A stretch of 64,000 nt of DNA, from assembly GCF_014287515.2 (NCBI RefSeq), contig NZ_CP092473.1:3693501-3757500 (forward strand), given 5' to 3'. The translations under genes and the position numbers were made by a program. The notes beneath the pieces are model-generated. The model had not been told where the DNA came from. It ran no database searches and worked only from the letters and a program-made list of their open reading frames with translations. This DNA is from Roseburia rectibacter (GTDB taxonomy: Bacteria; Bacillota; Clostridia; Lachnospirales; Lachnospiraceae). Below, piece after piece: positions 1-9,783 of this stretch. Numbering within the stretch: the first letter of the stretch is position 1; each line of letters begins with the position of its first letter.

Positions 1-156
1 AGATAAATACCCTTTTTTTGCATTTATCAACCTGCGAGCTGTTTTATAAAAAAAAGCCTCTACTGCAGAGTCAGACGGCTCTTCAATATTAAATTTTAAG
101 TCCGAATTATCATTTATTAATTTTTCTACTTGATCAATTATTTCTTTAATTTTCAT
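1..156 (-). CDS. Partial unknown protein, last visible gene of the helicase operon
   Basis: An open frame starts at ATG 156-154 and runs off the left edge without a stop, giving 52 visible residues beginning MKIKEIIDQVEKLI. Its start overlaps the stop of the SNF2 helicase gene as ATGA (153-156), the classic arrangement for translational coupling, so it belongs to the same operon. The visible part is charged and helical, with no recognisable motif. I do not recognise the family; its place in the operon suggests a partner of the helicase/nuclease proteins. Confidence 0.7.
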   Translation of the reverse strand, partial: MKIKEIIDQVEKLINDNSDLKFNIEEPSDSAVEAFFYKTARRLINAKKGYLS

Positions 157-3100
157 TTTTTTACCAACCAAAGGAAACAAGCCGCTTCTAATCGAATTAT
201 CGGTTTTTCCAAGCTTTTAAAAATAAGTTCATATTGATGCTTTAGTTCTTCAACTGACTCCTCAGATGTAGTACCAAAGTACCGTTCCCTAGACTCCTTC
301 GTAGACACAATTTGATTTATCAATTCTTTAGCACCCTCTAAATCTGATTCCTTTAAAAACCTGCTCCTTGCTTTTTTAAAAGCAATTTCCTCACTTTTTT
401 CTACTAGTTTTTTCCATTGTTCTTCATCAAATTGAGCCTTGAACCAATCCAAATTACTAGAATTGTACTGGCGTGAAATATGCATAAAGCCATCAGAGTA
501 GCCCCTTCGCCCCAGATGCTCAATTTCATCGGATTGATTAAAATATCCCATCTTACATAATCTTTTATGCTCAGATATTACCATTTTTTCTTGAACATCT
601 GCATACGTTGAAAAAGCTACCGGAACCACTTGTATCGAACTAGACAAATACTGTCTAAATTGGCCTAATGCAAATAATGATACCCCTTCTTCGAGTAGTG
701 CTCTTTCATTAGGCTCTATTGAAAAAGTATATATAAAACCTTTCCAGTCCATACTAGAAAGTGCAGCGAACGCCGTACACATGCCTCGATAAGAATGCAT
801 TGCATTATCAACAATACAGTCAAAAACTTCATCTCCTGGAGCATAAAAATGAATATAGTCATTTTTAATCGCGGTATCTCGATCAAATGATCCTTTTATC
901 ATCCGGTCAGAATGAGTAGTATTCCTTTCCTTTCGTTCTTCCAAGCCTCTTTGGACTCGTATTGCTACCTCATTCTGCTTTTTTGACAGATAGTTATTCC
1001 AATTAGGTGGAATAAGGAATGAATTCTGTGCAGACTTGAGCGAAAAATTATTTTCATCAAACGAAACAAAACTACTATCCTTTTGATGATTCAATTTTCC
1101 AAACCCTGCCAAGGAAGCCCAACTCATCATAGTATCTGCGAAGAGCTTATTCTCATTAAACTGATAATTAGATAATAATTTTTTCAATTGCAGATAAAGC
1201 GGCTTAAAACGCAGGGCTGCTGTATCAAAAATTTGCTCTTTATGTACACTTTCACGCATGGATTTTGATTCCTCGATAAGTTCAGGAATTAATCTATATA
1301 ATCCATACTCAAAATCACTACCTATTGACTCTGTGATTTTGTTATTTATGTCATTCATAATTATCTCTAGCCCGCTTAATGACTGGCTAAAAACATTTAG
1401 TCCTTCATTCCAAAGTTTAAATAATTGATCTTCATATGTATCAATAGAATGAATTACAACAGAAGTCACTGGCTTTTCAACATCACGCCCCATTCTATCT
1501 AGTCGTCCAATTCTCTGTTCAATGCTATTGATATTCCATGGCAAGTCAATATGCACCACATAATCAGCTATCTGTAAATTTCTACCTTCGCCTCCAGTCT
1601 TATCGCATATAAGTATTTTGCAATCATCATCTGACTGAAATCTATAGATATTAATTTCATTCTCCGTTTCATCTATACTAGCCCCAAAACAAGTAACTTC
1701 ATCACCAAATGCTGATTGCAACAAATCGCAATACACTTCAAAGGTTTCCGGTTGATCAGTAAATACAACTATTTTTTCGCCAAATAACGCTGTATCAATA
1801 AAGTTAATTAATTTTAATAATCTAGATGGATGTGACTCCACATCATCCATAGCGTTGGCTAGATCCTTATATACAGTTTTTTCATCCTCCAACCATCTGT
1901 TAGCACTAGTAAAAACATCATTAGGAATAGAAGCACCTATTTTCTTTGCCTCTTCTAGCCTGGATACATATGCCCAAGCAGAGCTAAAAAAAGCCTCAAG
2001 AATAGGTTTTATCTCTCTATCAATTCTTTCTGCATCTAATTCTGATTGTTGAGATACAATCCATTCAGTAAGCGTTCTATGTGCTTCATTTTCATAAAAA
2101 TTCTCTTCTTCATTAATCGAATATGTTACTTCTTCTAGTTTTCGCTCAGAAAATTCCCCGTCTGGGGCATTTGGATAGACTCCTAGCACAGCTCTCCTGC
2201 CTCTTATAATATTTCTCTCAATTTGATAGTTATCACAAATATAAGAAATAATGACTTGAATTGCATAAATACCAAAATCTTGAGATGTGGTATCAACTGC
2301 TTCAACCATTTCCGAAAGCTTATGGTCTCCAATAATATCTGCTATGCTATCTAAATTATCACAAATTTCTTCTAATCCATCCTGCACATCTTCATCATCT
2401 AATGGATTATCCGATTCAACCTCTGGTAATATTTCATTTTTAAAACTATCTATCTCATCAAGTAATTCATGCGCTAATCTTGAAATCTTCTTTTGTTTTT
2501 CAACTAAACAAGTGAAGTCATCTAAACTAATATCATCATATTTATCAGGTAAAATCAGCCTTAGCAGCGATAGATACTCATTTTGTCGTTGTTGAATCGG
2601 CGTAGCGCTTAAAAGTATAATATTATCTGCGTTAACACTTAATGCATGGACTCTTTCATAATATTTTTCACTCTTTAGGTAATTATGAACCTCATCGACA
2701 ACAACAAAGTTCCATTTCTGCTTGGCCAGTACTTCATGAACTTGCTCAACCGCTATTAATTGAACGTTGTTTCCATTTTCATTATTTCCTTCAATAATTC
2801 CAAATTTAAACAATAACTCTGTTCTCCATTGTGCAACTAGTGCATTAGGAACAGCTATTAAAACTTTCTGATTTGCTTTATTGCTCAAATATATTTTTAA
2901 TACGGCACAAGCTTCTATTGTCTTACCTAGCCCAACCTCATCTGCAAGCATATACCTGCATTGTTCACTTTGAAGACATTGCATAATTGTATTTAACTGA
3001 AATGCTTTTAAATATATCTTACAACCAGCTAACTCCTTAAAACCAAATATAGAATTATCAAGCACATTCATAGTTTCTTTTACAATTTGACGTCCTAAAT

Positions 3101-3530
3101 ACCAGCACGGATTTTGAAATTCGTAATTTTCAAGCTGATGCTCAGGATTTGCACTTCCAGAGAAAAAAGACGCTATTATTTTAGTTTCATCAACATGAAG
3201 ATATTCCTTAGTATCATTAGTCTGAATATAATACTCGGTCAAATCATCTTTTTTATGCTTGTATTCAATAACTGTTGCATCTCTTCTACCATATTTAACA
3301 ATAGAATCTTTAAATAAGTGGCAATGATCTAACATTTCTAGAGGAGCATCATCAACTACATCTGGGATATATTCAAAGTACTTTTTAAATCCATAAGGAT
3401 CATAAAATTTTATCTGTGCGCATTCATTAAATTCATCGACACTAATAATTTTTCCTGTAGCAAACAAACGCGGATCATCTGGATATTCCTTGTCAATTGG
3501 GCATCTTACAAACATTCCCTCTTTGAACAT
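153..3530 (-). CDS. SNF2/RapA-type superfamily 2 helicase, about 1125 aa
   Basis: ATP-dependent DNA translocase or helicase. All main SF2/SNF2 motifs are visible: Walker A DEVGLGKT near residue 200, DEVH Walker B near 277, SATP motif III near 310, and QRIGRLDRMGR motif VI near 675. A short N-terminal segment of about 55 residues looks like an SH3-type barrel; the C-terminal 400 residues carry no motif I know. The start at 3530 is preceded by AAGGAGAG. It lies 15 bp after the AddB-like gene and overlaps the next gene by 4 bp, so it is inside one operon. The layout recalls DISARM DrmD and HepA/RapA proteins, but no DISARM methylase, DrmA or DrmB is visible. Family call firm, role inferred. Confidence 0.9.
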   Translation of the reverse strand: MFKEGMFVRCPIDKEYPDDPRLFATGKIISVDEFNECAQIKFYDPYGFKKYFEYIPDVVDDAPLEMLDHCHLFKDSIVKYGRRDATVIEYKHKKDDLTEYYIQTNDTKEYLHVDETKIIASFFSGSANPEHQLENYEFQNPCWYLGRQIVKETMNVLDNSIFGFKELAGCKIYLKAFQLNTIMQCLQSEQCRYMLADEVGLGKTIEACAVLKIYLSNKANQKVLIAVPNALVAQWRTELLFKFGIIEGNNENGNNVQLIAVEQVHEVLAKQKWNFVVVDEVHNYLKSEKYYERVHALSVNADNIILLSATPIQQRQNEYLSLLRLILPDKYDDISLDDFTCLVEKQKKISRLAHELLDEIDSFKNEILPEVESDNPLDDEDVQDGLEEICDNLDSIADIIGDHKLSEMVEAVDTTSQDFGIYAIQVIISYICDNYQIERNIIRGRRAVLGVYPNAPDGEFSERKLEEVTYSINEEENFYENEAHRTLTEWIVSQQSELDAERIDREIKPILEAFFSSAWAYVSRLEEAKKIGASIPNDVFTSANRWLEDEKTVYKDLANAMDDVESHPSRLLKLINFIDTALFGEKIVVFTDQPETFEVYCDLLQSAFGDEVTCFGASIDETENEINIYRFQSDDDCKILICDKTGGEGRNLQIADYVVHIDLPWNINSIEQRIGRLDRMGRDVEKPVTSVVIHSIDTYEDQLFKLWNEGLNVFSQSLSGLEIIMNDINNKITESIGSDFEYGLYRLIPELIEESKSMRESVHKEQIFDTAALRFKPLYLQLKKLLSNYQFNENKLFADTMMSWASLAGFGKLNHQKDSSFVSFDENNFSLKSAQNSFLIPPNWNNYLSKKQNEVAIRVQRGLEERKERNTTHSDRMIKGSFDRDTAIKNDYIHFYAPGDEVFDCIVDNAMHSYRGMCTAFAALSSMDWKGFIYTFSIEPNERALLEEGVSLFALGQFRQYLSSSIQVVPVAFSTYADVQEKMVISEHKRLCKMGYFNQSDEIEHLGRRGYSDGFMHISRQYNSSNLDWFKAQFDEEQWKKLVEKSEEIAFKKARSRFLKESDLEGAKELINQIVSTKESRERYFGTTSEESVEELKHQYELIFKSLEKPIIRLEAACFLWLVKK

Positions 3531-3545
3531 GTTCCCACTCTCCTT

Positions 3546-6197
3546 CTATCTTTTCTTTACACCATACACTTCAATACACACTTCTTTATCACTACACTTA
3601 TCGCATAAAACATTAAGAGACTTATGATATTTTACTTTTTCAAGATTTTCAAAAGTCAAAGCACTATTAACCTCGTCCTGAGTAGAATTCTTAAATACTT
3701 CTTGATATTCAGAATCAGCATTCTTTTTCAGAGGTATACTCAAAAATTCTTCTCTCTTTATCATATAATCAATATCACTGTCCTTTATGGCACCGAATTT
3801 CCCATACTTTCCAGCTGATCTTTCTAAATAAGCAAGTGTATCATTAATTACATCCAATACATCTAAGTGTGTTATAAATGGAAAATCCCCTATTAATTCC
3901 TCCATTTGTTCATTTAAATACGCATGCACAACATTTCTTACATAAGCTTTTCCAGAAAAATATCTTTTAGCTCTATCTTCCAAAACAATTGTTAAATACA
4001 TTCTCATAAGGAATTGATCCTTATAGACCGACTTTTCTTGAATAATTGAATCAAGTAAAAATCTATATTTACATAGTCTATACTTCATTAAATCATACTG
4101 TGTATATACCTTATATTTTGGGGCATCCACTTTTATATATGTGGCATCTTTCCTATAGTTATTTACTTCATCGGGCACATATGGCCTGATATTAGCATTG
4201 AGAACACGAAGAAGATAATATAATTCGTTTTCTTCATCATTCTCGTTTTTGATATAGCTTAGTTTTATTTTAGACTTACTAAAACCAAGCCCATAAACTA
4301 ATGCATACCTTCTAAAATTCTTATATTCCAATCGCGATGTCACATACACTTGATATTTCCAATCTACAGGAGCCTGAGCAACTTCAAAAAAAGCTATATC
4401 CAAAGGCCACGGAAATTCATCTTTATGTGTAATACTCATATCTTGATCAGATAAGCACGCAAAATGATAAATTTTTTCACTTTCTAGCGCATTGTTCCTT
4501 AAAACATCGCCATCGATTTGCTCAAAGTTTCTTACAATCCAGTTAGCTCCCTTTCCTTCAATCGGCACCTGCTTCAAATATAATTGCATCGTTTCTCTTA
4601 AACACTCGAAAGACGCACTTGCCTCTATAGAACTAACTTCATTCAGTCTAGCTAAAACTCTTACTACAATATCTTTAAAGTCTTCATCTAGCTCTTCTTT
4701 ATCTAAAACTTTATTAACTAAGACATCCTCTATCTTTTTATAGAACTTCTTAAAATCATTTTTTTTATCGCTAAAATCCGCAAAAAATTGTTCTGCTATT
4801 GAGTTTAGTTCTCGTAAAGCCGTAATTAATGTATCTATTTCATCTTCTGTAACATTATAATAATCAAGTCTTCTAAGATCTTCCCTATAGCCATCAAAGT
4901 CCAATGATTTTTTCAGCTTCTTTAACTTTTTGATCATTCCCTTTATCGTTGTTTCTTTAGAAATATAGAAACGACATCTATCCAATATAGAAACCAATAA
5001 TCCATTTTTTTCCTCTGAAATAATGCCACAAGATAAGCATTCAAAAACATCACTTAAATCCTTAATACACATAACATTAGATTCAGGATCCCACATATTA
5101 GTGACAGAAATAAAAAAATGACCTATAGGATAATCAAGAAATTCCCTTTCCCCAAATTGTTCAGGGAAATAAATCTTAAGTATCTGATTAACCCCACTAT
5201 TGGCTGCATATATCTGTTCATCCATATAATAAAGCGCAGGATGACGAAATTCATCATTTTCACGCTTATGAGAAGCGTTTTCAAATTTCTTCGCAACATA
5301 ACCCGCAAATTCTGTTTGATTATCAAATTCTGTAACTTCTATTCTTTTTGATAAATCTATAGCAGCTGTACTTCCTGCAATCATTGCAGCCATATTATCA
5401 GCTACAATTCCGCCCTCAAATTCTTGACTATCATTGTTAAAATTCTGATTTGAAAGATTAATCTTTGACTCAAACCATGAATAAATATTTAACCATGTTT
5501 GATAAACATTTTTATAATCCGGTTGGTAATTAAACAGAACTATTACATTCTTATATTTGCTCAAAATTTCAATTGTCTTTAGCATTATTGGAGTAAACTG
5601 ATGAATACCATGTACTACTACATTATCGATATTGATATCTGAGCAATCCTTTTCTTTATCTCTCAAAGCATCTGCTATAGTTTGTTTAATAGCGTCGTCC
5701 ACTTCATCCTTTGTAAAATCATTTTTTAAAGAAAAAAGACTACTTCCGCTTGTCATCAGTTCTTTAAATAAGCCTACGATACATTTCTGTTCATACGTCA
5801 AGCAATCTTCTCGTATATTATCCGGATTCATTCCTAATTCGAACATTACTCGAAGACTTTTCAAAACATAACTACGGTTTCTTTTGAGTGATAATTTTAT
5901 ATCTTCTTCACTTAAATCATCATCCACATACTCCCTAAAGCTCATATAATCTATCACATTATCTATATAAGCTCTTTGACTGATTTCAACCGCATCACTT
6001 TCCCAATCCAAGAAAAGCTTATTGATAAACCTATCAATAGTCGTCAACTTTCCTTTATAAAATTCTCTATACTGGTCACACAATCCATTCACAAGTGTCT
6101 GTGAAACACAAAGATGAAAAGAATTCTTCACTAAAGCCCAATACTGTTCTCTATTTATTTTATAAGGATTACTATATGTATAAATAATAATAGCCAT
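3546..6197 (-). CDS. AddB-like protein with C-terminal Fe-S cysteine cluster
   Basis: 883-residue protein from the ATG at 6197, which follows GGAGGT and overlaps the stop of the upstream helicase gene as TAATG; a longer frame to 6230 lacks a better site. The C-terminus has Cys709 and then Cys865, Cys868 and Cys874 (C-x2-C-x5-C), the spacing used by AddB and related PD-(D/E)XK exonucleases to hold a 4Fe-4S cluster. Between them, where the nuclease core (GxxDRxD and DYK-type motifs) should lie, I see only about 155 residues and no clear match. The N-terminal part resembles the inactivated helicase fold of AddB in its general character only. It probably forms a complex with the UvrD-type protein encoded immediately upstream. 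Nuclease activity is doubtful. Confidence 0.72.
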   Translation of the reverse strand: MAIIIYTYSNPYKINREQYWALVKNSFHLCVSQTLVNGLCDQYREFYKGKLTTIDRFINKLFLDWESDAVEISQRAYIDNVIDYMSFREYVDDDLSEEDIKLSLKRNRSYVLKSLRVMFELGMNPDNIREDCLTYEQKCIVGLFKELMTSGSSLFSLKNDFTKDEVDDAIKQTIADALRDKEKDCSDINIDNVVVHGIHQFTPIMLKTIEILSKYKNVIVLFNYQPDYKNVYQTWLNIYSWFESKINLSNQNFNNDSQEFEGGIVADNMAAMIAGSTAAIDLSKRIEVTEFDNQTEFAGYVAKKFENASHKRENDEFRHPALYYMDEQIYAANSGVNQILKIYFPEQFGEREFLDYPIGHFFISVTNMWDPESNVMCIKDLSDVFECLSCGIISEEKNGLLVSILDRCRFYISKETTIKGMIKKLKKLKKSLDFDGYREDLRRLDYYNVTEDEIDTLITALRELNSIAEQFFADFSDKKNDFKKFYKKIEDVLVNKVLDKEELDEDFKDIVVRVLARLNEVSSIEASASFECLRETMQLYLKQVPIEGKGANWIVRNFEQIDGDVLRNNALESEKIYHFACLSDQDMSITHKDEFPWPLDIAFFEVAQAPVDWKYQVYVTSRLEYKNFRRYALVYGLGFSKSKIKLSYIKNENDEENELYYLLRVLNANIRPYVPDEVNNYRKDATYIKVDAPKYKVYTQYDLMKYRLCKYRFLLDSIIQEKSVYKDQFLMRMYLTIVLEDRAKRYFSGKAYVRNVVHAYLNEQMEELIGDFPFITHLDVLDVINDTLAYLERSAGKYGKFGAIKDSDIDYMIKREEFLSIPLKKNADSEYQEVFKNSTQDEVNSALTFENLEKVKYHKSLNVLCDKCSDKEVCIEVYGVKKR

Positions 6198-9100
6198 TAC
6201 TCTGAGACCTCCATGTAGTTTGCCCAACAATCTTCTACATCAGAATCCAAATCCTTAAACCATACTAATTTGCGTATAGTTCGAGTTAAAGCTACATATA
6301 AAATTCTGGACTCTTCCTGCATTTTCTCTTTGATTTCTGCATCTTCACTGAAGTCGCTATTATACTCTGTACCAACATTCTTTATTGATAAACCATAGCT
6401 AACTTTCCCATCAATATAATTTACATTTAACCCACCTACATTAATGTTCGATATATCTTCATTCATGAAAGGAAGTATTACTGTCCCATATTCCAATCCC
6501 TTAGATTTATGGATTGTCGTACATATAATTTGAACACCATCTGTTGTGTTGGCCGTACTTCTAGATGCTTCCTCTTGATATGTCGTTACATTTATATGAA
6601 GAAAATCTAAAATCTTATTAATTGTCAAATATTCTCTAGCATACTTTGCTATTATTTTTTCAATCAAGCACTCATAGTTTTGTCTATAATTTAGCTGATC
6701 ATCCTGCTCTCTTAAATGTGTCCAAGGCTTTAATGCCTCGTATATATCTCTGAGTACAACAAGAACGGGTCTTGACTCAAAATCAGACACAAGCTGATTC
6801 CATGTCTTTCCCATACACAGCATAAAATATTCATCCAAAAGTCTAATTATCTCGTCCCTTCTTTCACCTTTTGTTTTTCCTGCAATTCCATTAAAATCTA
6901 TCGAAAGAGATACATAATTTGACATTATTAGATTCATCAAATATATTTCATTTCTTGGGTGTGTGATTGCCATCACCAACTTATATAGATCCCTAGTAGA
7001 GGATAATCTATAAAGATCTCCTCCTTCGGTAACTTTAATTAGTAATCCTTTTTTCTCAGCTTCTTTTACTATATTGCAAATCTGCCAATTATATCTAACT
7101 AAGATAGCTATAGTCTTTTCTTCTTTAGATAGTTTTTCTTTTTGGCATAATTCATTAAGCTCATTTAATTCACTTTCTAATTTTTCAAAAAAATCATCAT
7201 AAAATGCATCTTTATCTTTGAGATGCGATTCCATTTTGCAAATCAAATTACCATCTGAATATTCTTTAATAATCTGGCTTGATAAACGATCACTCTCTTC
7301 TTCATATGGAATCAAACTTCGTAATCCCATCTGAGTAAACACATCATGGAATTTATCTAACAAACGTTTATCCGTTCTATAATTCCTATTTAGAGAATAA
7401 AAAGTCCAAAAATCCTTACCATCAACCTGTATTGCTTTGTCAAAAGCACTTAACGATGCACCTCTAAATCTGTAAATACTCTGCTTTAAATCACCTACAA
7501 TAAATAATTTGCATTGTTCGCCAAAAAGATGTTGGAGCCCCGTAATTGTCTCAATTTGGATATCATCGGTATCCTGAAACTCATCAACGAAGACATACTT
7601 ATATTCATGTCCTTGTTTCATTAGCTTATTACTCGTAACCAAATCATTGATTTGAATCATACATTCTCTTAAGCCAATTAAATTTGACGCTTTCAATGAT
7701 TCCGCATAGTCATTTTCTGCCTTTATAATTACCTCATCAACTAATTCATTAAAATATGGAAGAATGCTCGTTGCCTCTCCAAATGATTTTGAAGAAAGTT
7801 TTTTTATATCAATACTTCGATCATAAAGCTTGTCACAAAATTCTATAAGAAGTTCTTCTAATCTGTACGTTGGTAGCGTCATCTGTTGTGCAAAATCAGG
7901 ATTTTCCTCACTTTTCTCACTTAGAAATAGATTCAAATAATTATGATATAGTTCTTTTCTATTATAAGTTTCACTAGATACTTGGCTGTCATACGCCAAT
8001 CCCATTCGCATACAATCCCTTTGGAGTAAAGAAATTGCAAATTTATGTATGGTTGAAATCTGTATCTGACTCATGTCTTCTATAAGGTGCATGTACTTCT
8101 CATTTGAAGTTAGAATAAAATAATTCATAAACATCTTTTTTAATCTAACTTTCATATTTTGAGCAGCGTCCTTAGTAAATGTAATCATCGCAATATCGCC
8201 AACTATATCAACTACAGCATCTGCTGTTTTGTTACAAAGAAAAGCAATCCTAGATACCATAGAATATGTTTTCCCCGTTCCTGCACCAGCTGTAACCAAA
8301 ATATTTCTATCACATGGAGCATGTTCTATCTCATATTGCTGATAGTTAAATGAAGTAACATCAGATAAAGTCCTTAACAATTTCCTTACCTCAGGTACAC
8401 ATTCTCCCTCTTCTACTAGAATATTTTCCTCTACTAGCTCTGTTAGATTAGGCACTACTTCTATCTCAAAATTAAAAATTGAAAAACCAGAATCAGAAGC
8501 CTTTATTGCACTATCATCTCTTCCAATACACAAATCTGCTTTTATAGGATGAATGTTTTGGGCTTGAAACTTCATCTTTAATTCATCAATTATTAAATTC
8601 ATTGACTTCGCAGAAGGTACAAAAACTATCTCTTTTATTCCCGAAAAGTACTCTTCCACAACATTTCTTACTTCTTGCTCATTAATATCATTAGCAAAAA
8701 TTCTTAATCTTGAATATCCTGGATTCAAGACTTCCTCATCACTTTTAAGATCATAATTTGGTTCAAAATGATGTCTAATTAAAGCAAATCTTTTAGCCGA
8801 TAAGTCATCATGCTTTACGCCCTTATCGACGTTATAACGATCCATAAACTTTTGAAACAAGAGAGATGTATCATCAAGCTCCTCTGCAAAAATAGTTTCA
8901 TTTTCTTCCGATACAACATTTAACCCCTTCTCTAAATACTGCTTCTTTGAAATAAACGGATAACATACTAAACTCATTACAAGAGGATTCATTCCAAGTT
9001 CTTTTTGAATCTTTTTTAGTAAATCAAATCTATATCCACGAGCTTGACTTCTTGGACTATCTTCTGGTTTCTCTTTACCCTCTATGATAATTGTATTCTG

Positions 9101-9313
9101 GTTAACTACTGTTAATACTCCTGCGGGACTCCAGCCTTTTACTTCAACAATAAACAAACCAAATTCCGGCGCAATAACACATATATCATACTCACGTCCA
9201 TTTACACTTCTATTGTTATAGACAACCCAATTCGAAGGCAACTTGCTTCCAAACAAGTTCCACACCTTTTTTTCTCCTTCATACTGAGGTTCGTTATCTA
9301 CTAGTTTTGCCAT
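6197..9313 (-). CDS. NERD nuclease domain fused to UvrD/AddA-type helicase, 1038 aa
   Basis: Superfamily 1 DNA helicase with an N-terminal nuclease-related domain. Residues 10-61 match NERD: an acidic pair near 41-43 and an E-V-K motif at 57-59 (PD-(D/E)XK-like active site). The helicase part has GAGTGKT Walker A near residue 345, VFVDEFQDTD, GDLKQSIYRFRG, NYRT, a TIHKSKGLEY motif V and ILYVALTRT motif VI, i.e. a complete UvrD/Rep/AddA set. The start at 9313 has GGAG very close upstream (spacing about 2), so initiation may be weak or coupled to the remnant ending at 9320. NERD-helicase fusions are known in phage defence (for example Nhi), and this one sits in an operon with AddB-like and SNF2 proteins. 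Confidence 0.88.
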   Translation of the reverse strand: MAKLVDNEPQYEGEKKVWNLFGSKLPSNWVVYNNRSVNGREYDICVIAPEFGLFIVEVKGWSPAGVLTVVNQNTIIIEGKEKPEDSPRSQARGYRFDLLKKIQKELGMNPLVMSLVCYPFISKKQYLEKGLNVVSEENETIFAEELDDTSLLFQKFMDRYNVDKGVKHDDLSAKRFALIRHHFEPNYDLKSDEEVLNPGYSRLRIFANDINEQEVRNVVEEYFSGIKEIVFVPSAKSMNLIIDELKMKFQAQNIHPIKADLCIGRDDSAIKASDSGFSIFNFEIEVVPNLTELVEENILVEEGECVPEVRKLLRTLSDVTSFNYQQYEIEHAPCDRNILVTAGAGTGKTYSMVSRIAFLCNKTADAVVDIVGDIAMITFTKDAAQNMKVRLKKMFMNYFILTSNEKYMHLIEDMSQIQISTIHKFAISLLQRDCMRMGLAYDSQVSSETYNRKELYHNYLNLFLSEKSEENPDFAQQMTLPTYRLEELLIEFCDKLYDRSIDIKKLSSKSFGEATSILPYFNELVDEVIIKAENDYAESLKASNLIGLRECMIQINDLVTSNKLMKQGHEYKYVFVDEFQDTDDIQIETITGLQHLFGEQCKLFIVGDLKQSIYRFRGASLSAFDKAIQVDGKDFWTFYSLNRNYRTDKRLLDKFHDVFTQMGLRSLIPYEEESDRLSSQIIKEYSDGNLICKMESHLKDKDAFYDDFFEKLESELNELNELCQKEKLSKEEKTIAILVRYNWQICNIVKEAEKKGLLIKVTEGGDLYRLSSTRDLYKLVMAITHPRNEIYLMNLIMSNYVSLSIDFNGIAGKTKGERRDEIIRLLDEYFMLCMGKTWNQLVSDFESRPVLVVLRDIYEALKPWTHLREQDDQLNYRQNYECLIEKIIAKYAREYLTINKILDFLHINVTTYQEEASRSTANTTDGVQIICTTIHKSKGLEYGTVILPFMNEDISNINVGGLNVNYIDGKVSYGLSIKNVGTEYNSDFSEDAEIKEKMQEESRILYVALTRTIRKLVWFKDLDSDVEDCWANYMEVSE

Positions 9314-9319
9314 ATCTCC

Positions 9320-9418
9320 TTAATCCTCTTTCTCGTTAGGTAGTATTTCAACGATATCACTCATTTCACAATGCAAAGCATTCCATATCTTTGCAACAAC
9401 TTCCCCTAAAACAAAATA
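9320..9418 (-). pseudogene. C-terminal remnant of a second XRE-type regulator
   Basis: Reading the minus strand in frame to the TAA at 9320-9322 gives 32 residues ending NALHCEMSDIVEILPNEKED, which has the pattern of the last helix and tail of small XRE/YozG-type regulators (compare MELDCDFGDIISIDKN in the intact gene upstream). A TAG stands directly before it, and no start codon or ribosome site is present. It appears to be what is left of the regulator that originally preceded the helicase gene. Its stop lies 7 bp before the helicase start. Confidence 0.6.
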
Positions 9419-9456
9419 CTAATATATTTACTGTCCCTAAAACAGGACACTGAACT

Positions 9457-9681
9457 TCATTTACCAATTTTATTGTTCTTATCAATACTAATTATGTCTC
9501 CGAAATCACAGTCAAGCTCCATGCAAATCTTTTCCAAGATACTCATAGACACAGTCTCACCTCTGCTCATCTTGGCAAGTGTACTGCTGCTAATTCCAAT
9601 GTTTTCGTTCTCAACAAGATCCATCTTTTTCATATTCTTGTCGATCAATAATTTCCATAATCCGTTATAAGATACAGCCAT
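9457..9681 (-). CDS. Small XRE-family transcriptional regulator, 74 aa
   Basis: A helix-turn-helix protein of the short YozG/YdaS type: an N-terminal MAVSYNGLWKLLIDKNM helix, a recognition segment around SSSTLAKMSRGE and the tail MELDCDFGDIISI. GAGAGGAA lies 6 bp upstream of the start. A consensus-like promoter precedes it. It is the first gene of the minus-strand helicase operon and most likely represses its own promoter and that of the nuclease/helicase genes, as such regulators do in defence and conjugative modules. There is a gap of about 145 bp to the helicase gene, holding a remnant of a second regulator. Confidence 0.85.
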   Translation of the reverse strand: MAVSYNGLWKLLIDKNMKKMDLVENENIGISSSTLAKMSRGETVSMSILEKICMELDCDFGDIISIDKNNKIGK

Positions 9682-9754
9682 ATAATTCCTCTCTTATGGG
9701 GATTACCCATCTTGGTGAAGGACCCGAAAGTCCTCATAAATAGTCCTAGTGTAC

Positions 9755-9783
9755 ATTATACGCTCTTAAGCATATATTTTCAA
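9755..9783 (-). promoter_or_regulatory. Sigma-A-type promoter of the xre-helicase operon
   Basis: On the minus strand a TTGAAA -35 box (9778-9783) is separated by exactly 17 bp from a perfect TATAAT -10 box (9755-9760). Just upstream lie two TTCGAA-centred palindromes (about 9790-9820), a plausible operator for the XRE regulator. The leader between promoter and start contains a GGACTTTCGGGTCC hairpin (9720-9733). Confidence 0.75.

Noticed and set aside
153..9681. Calling the helicase operon DISARM or BREX
   Set aside because: No methyltransferase, DrmA/DrmB, PglZ or BrxC-like gene is visible in the window.
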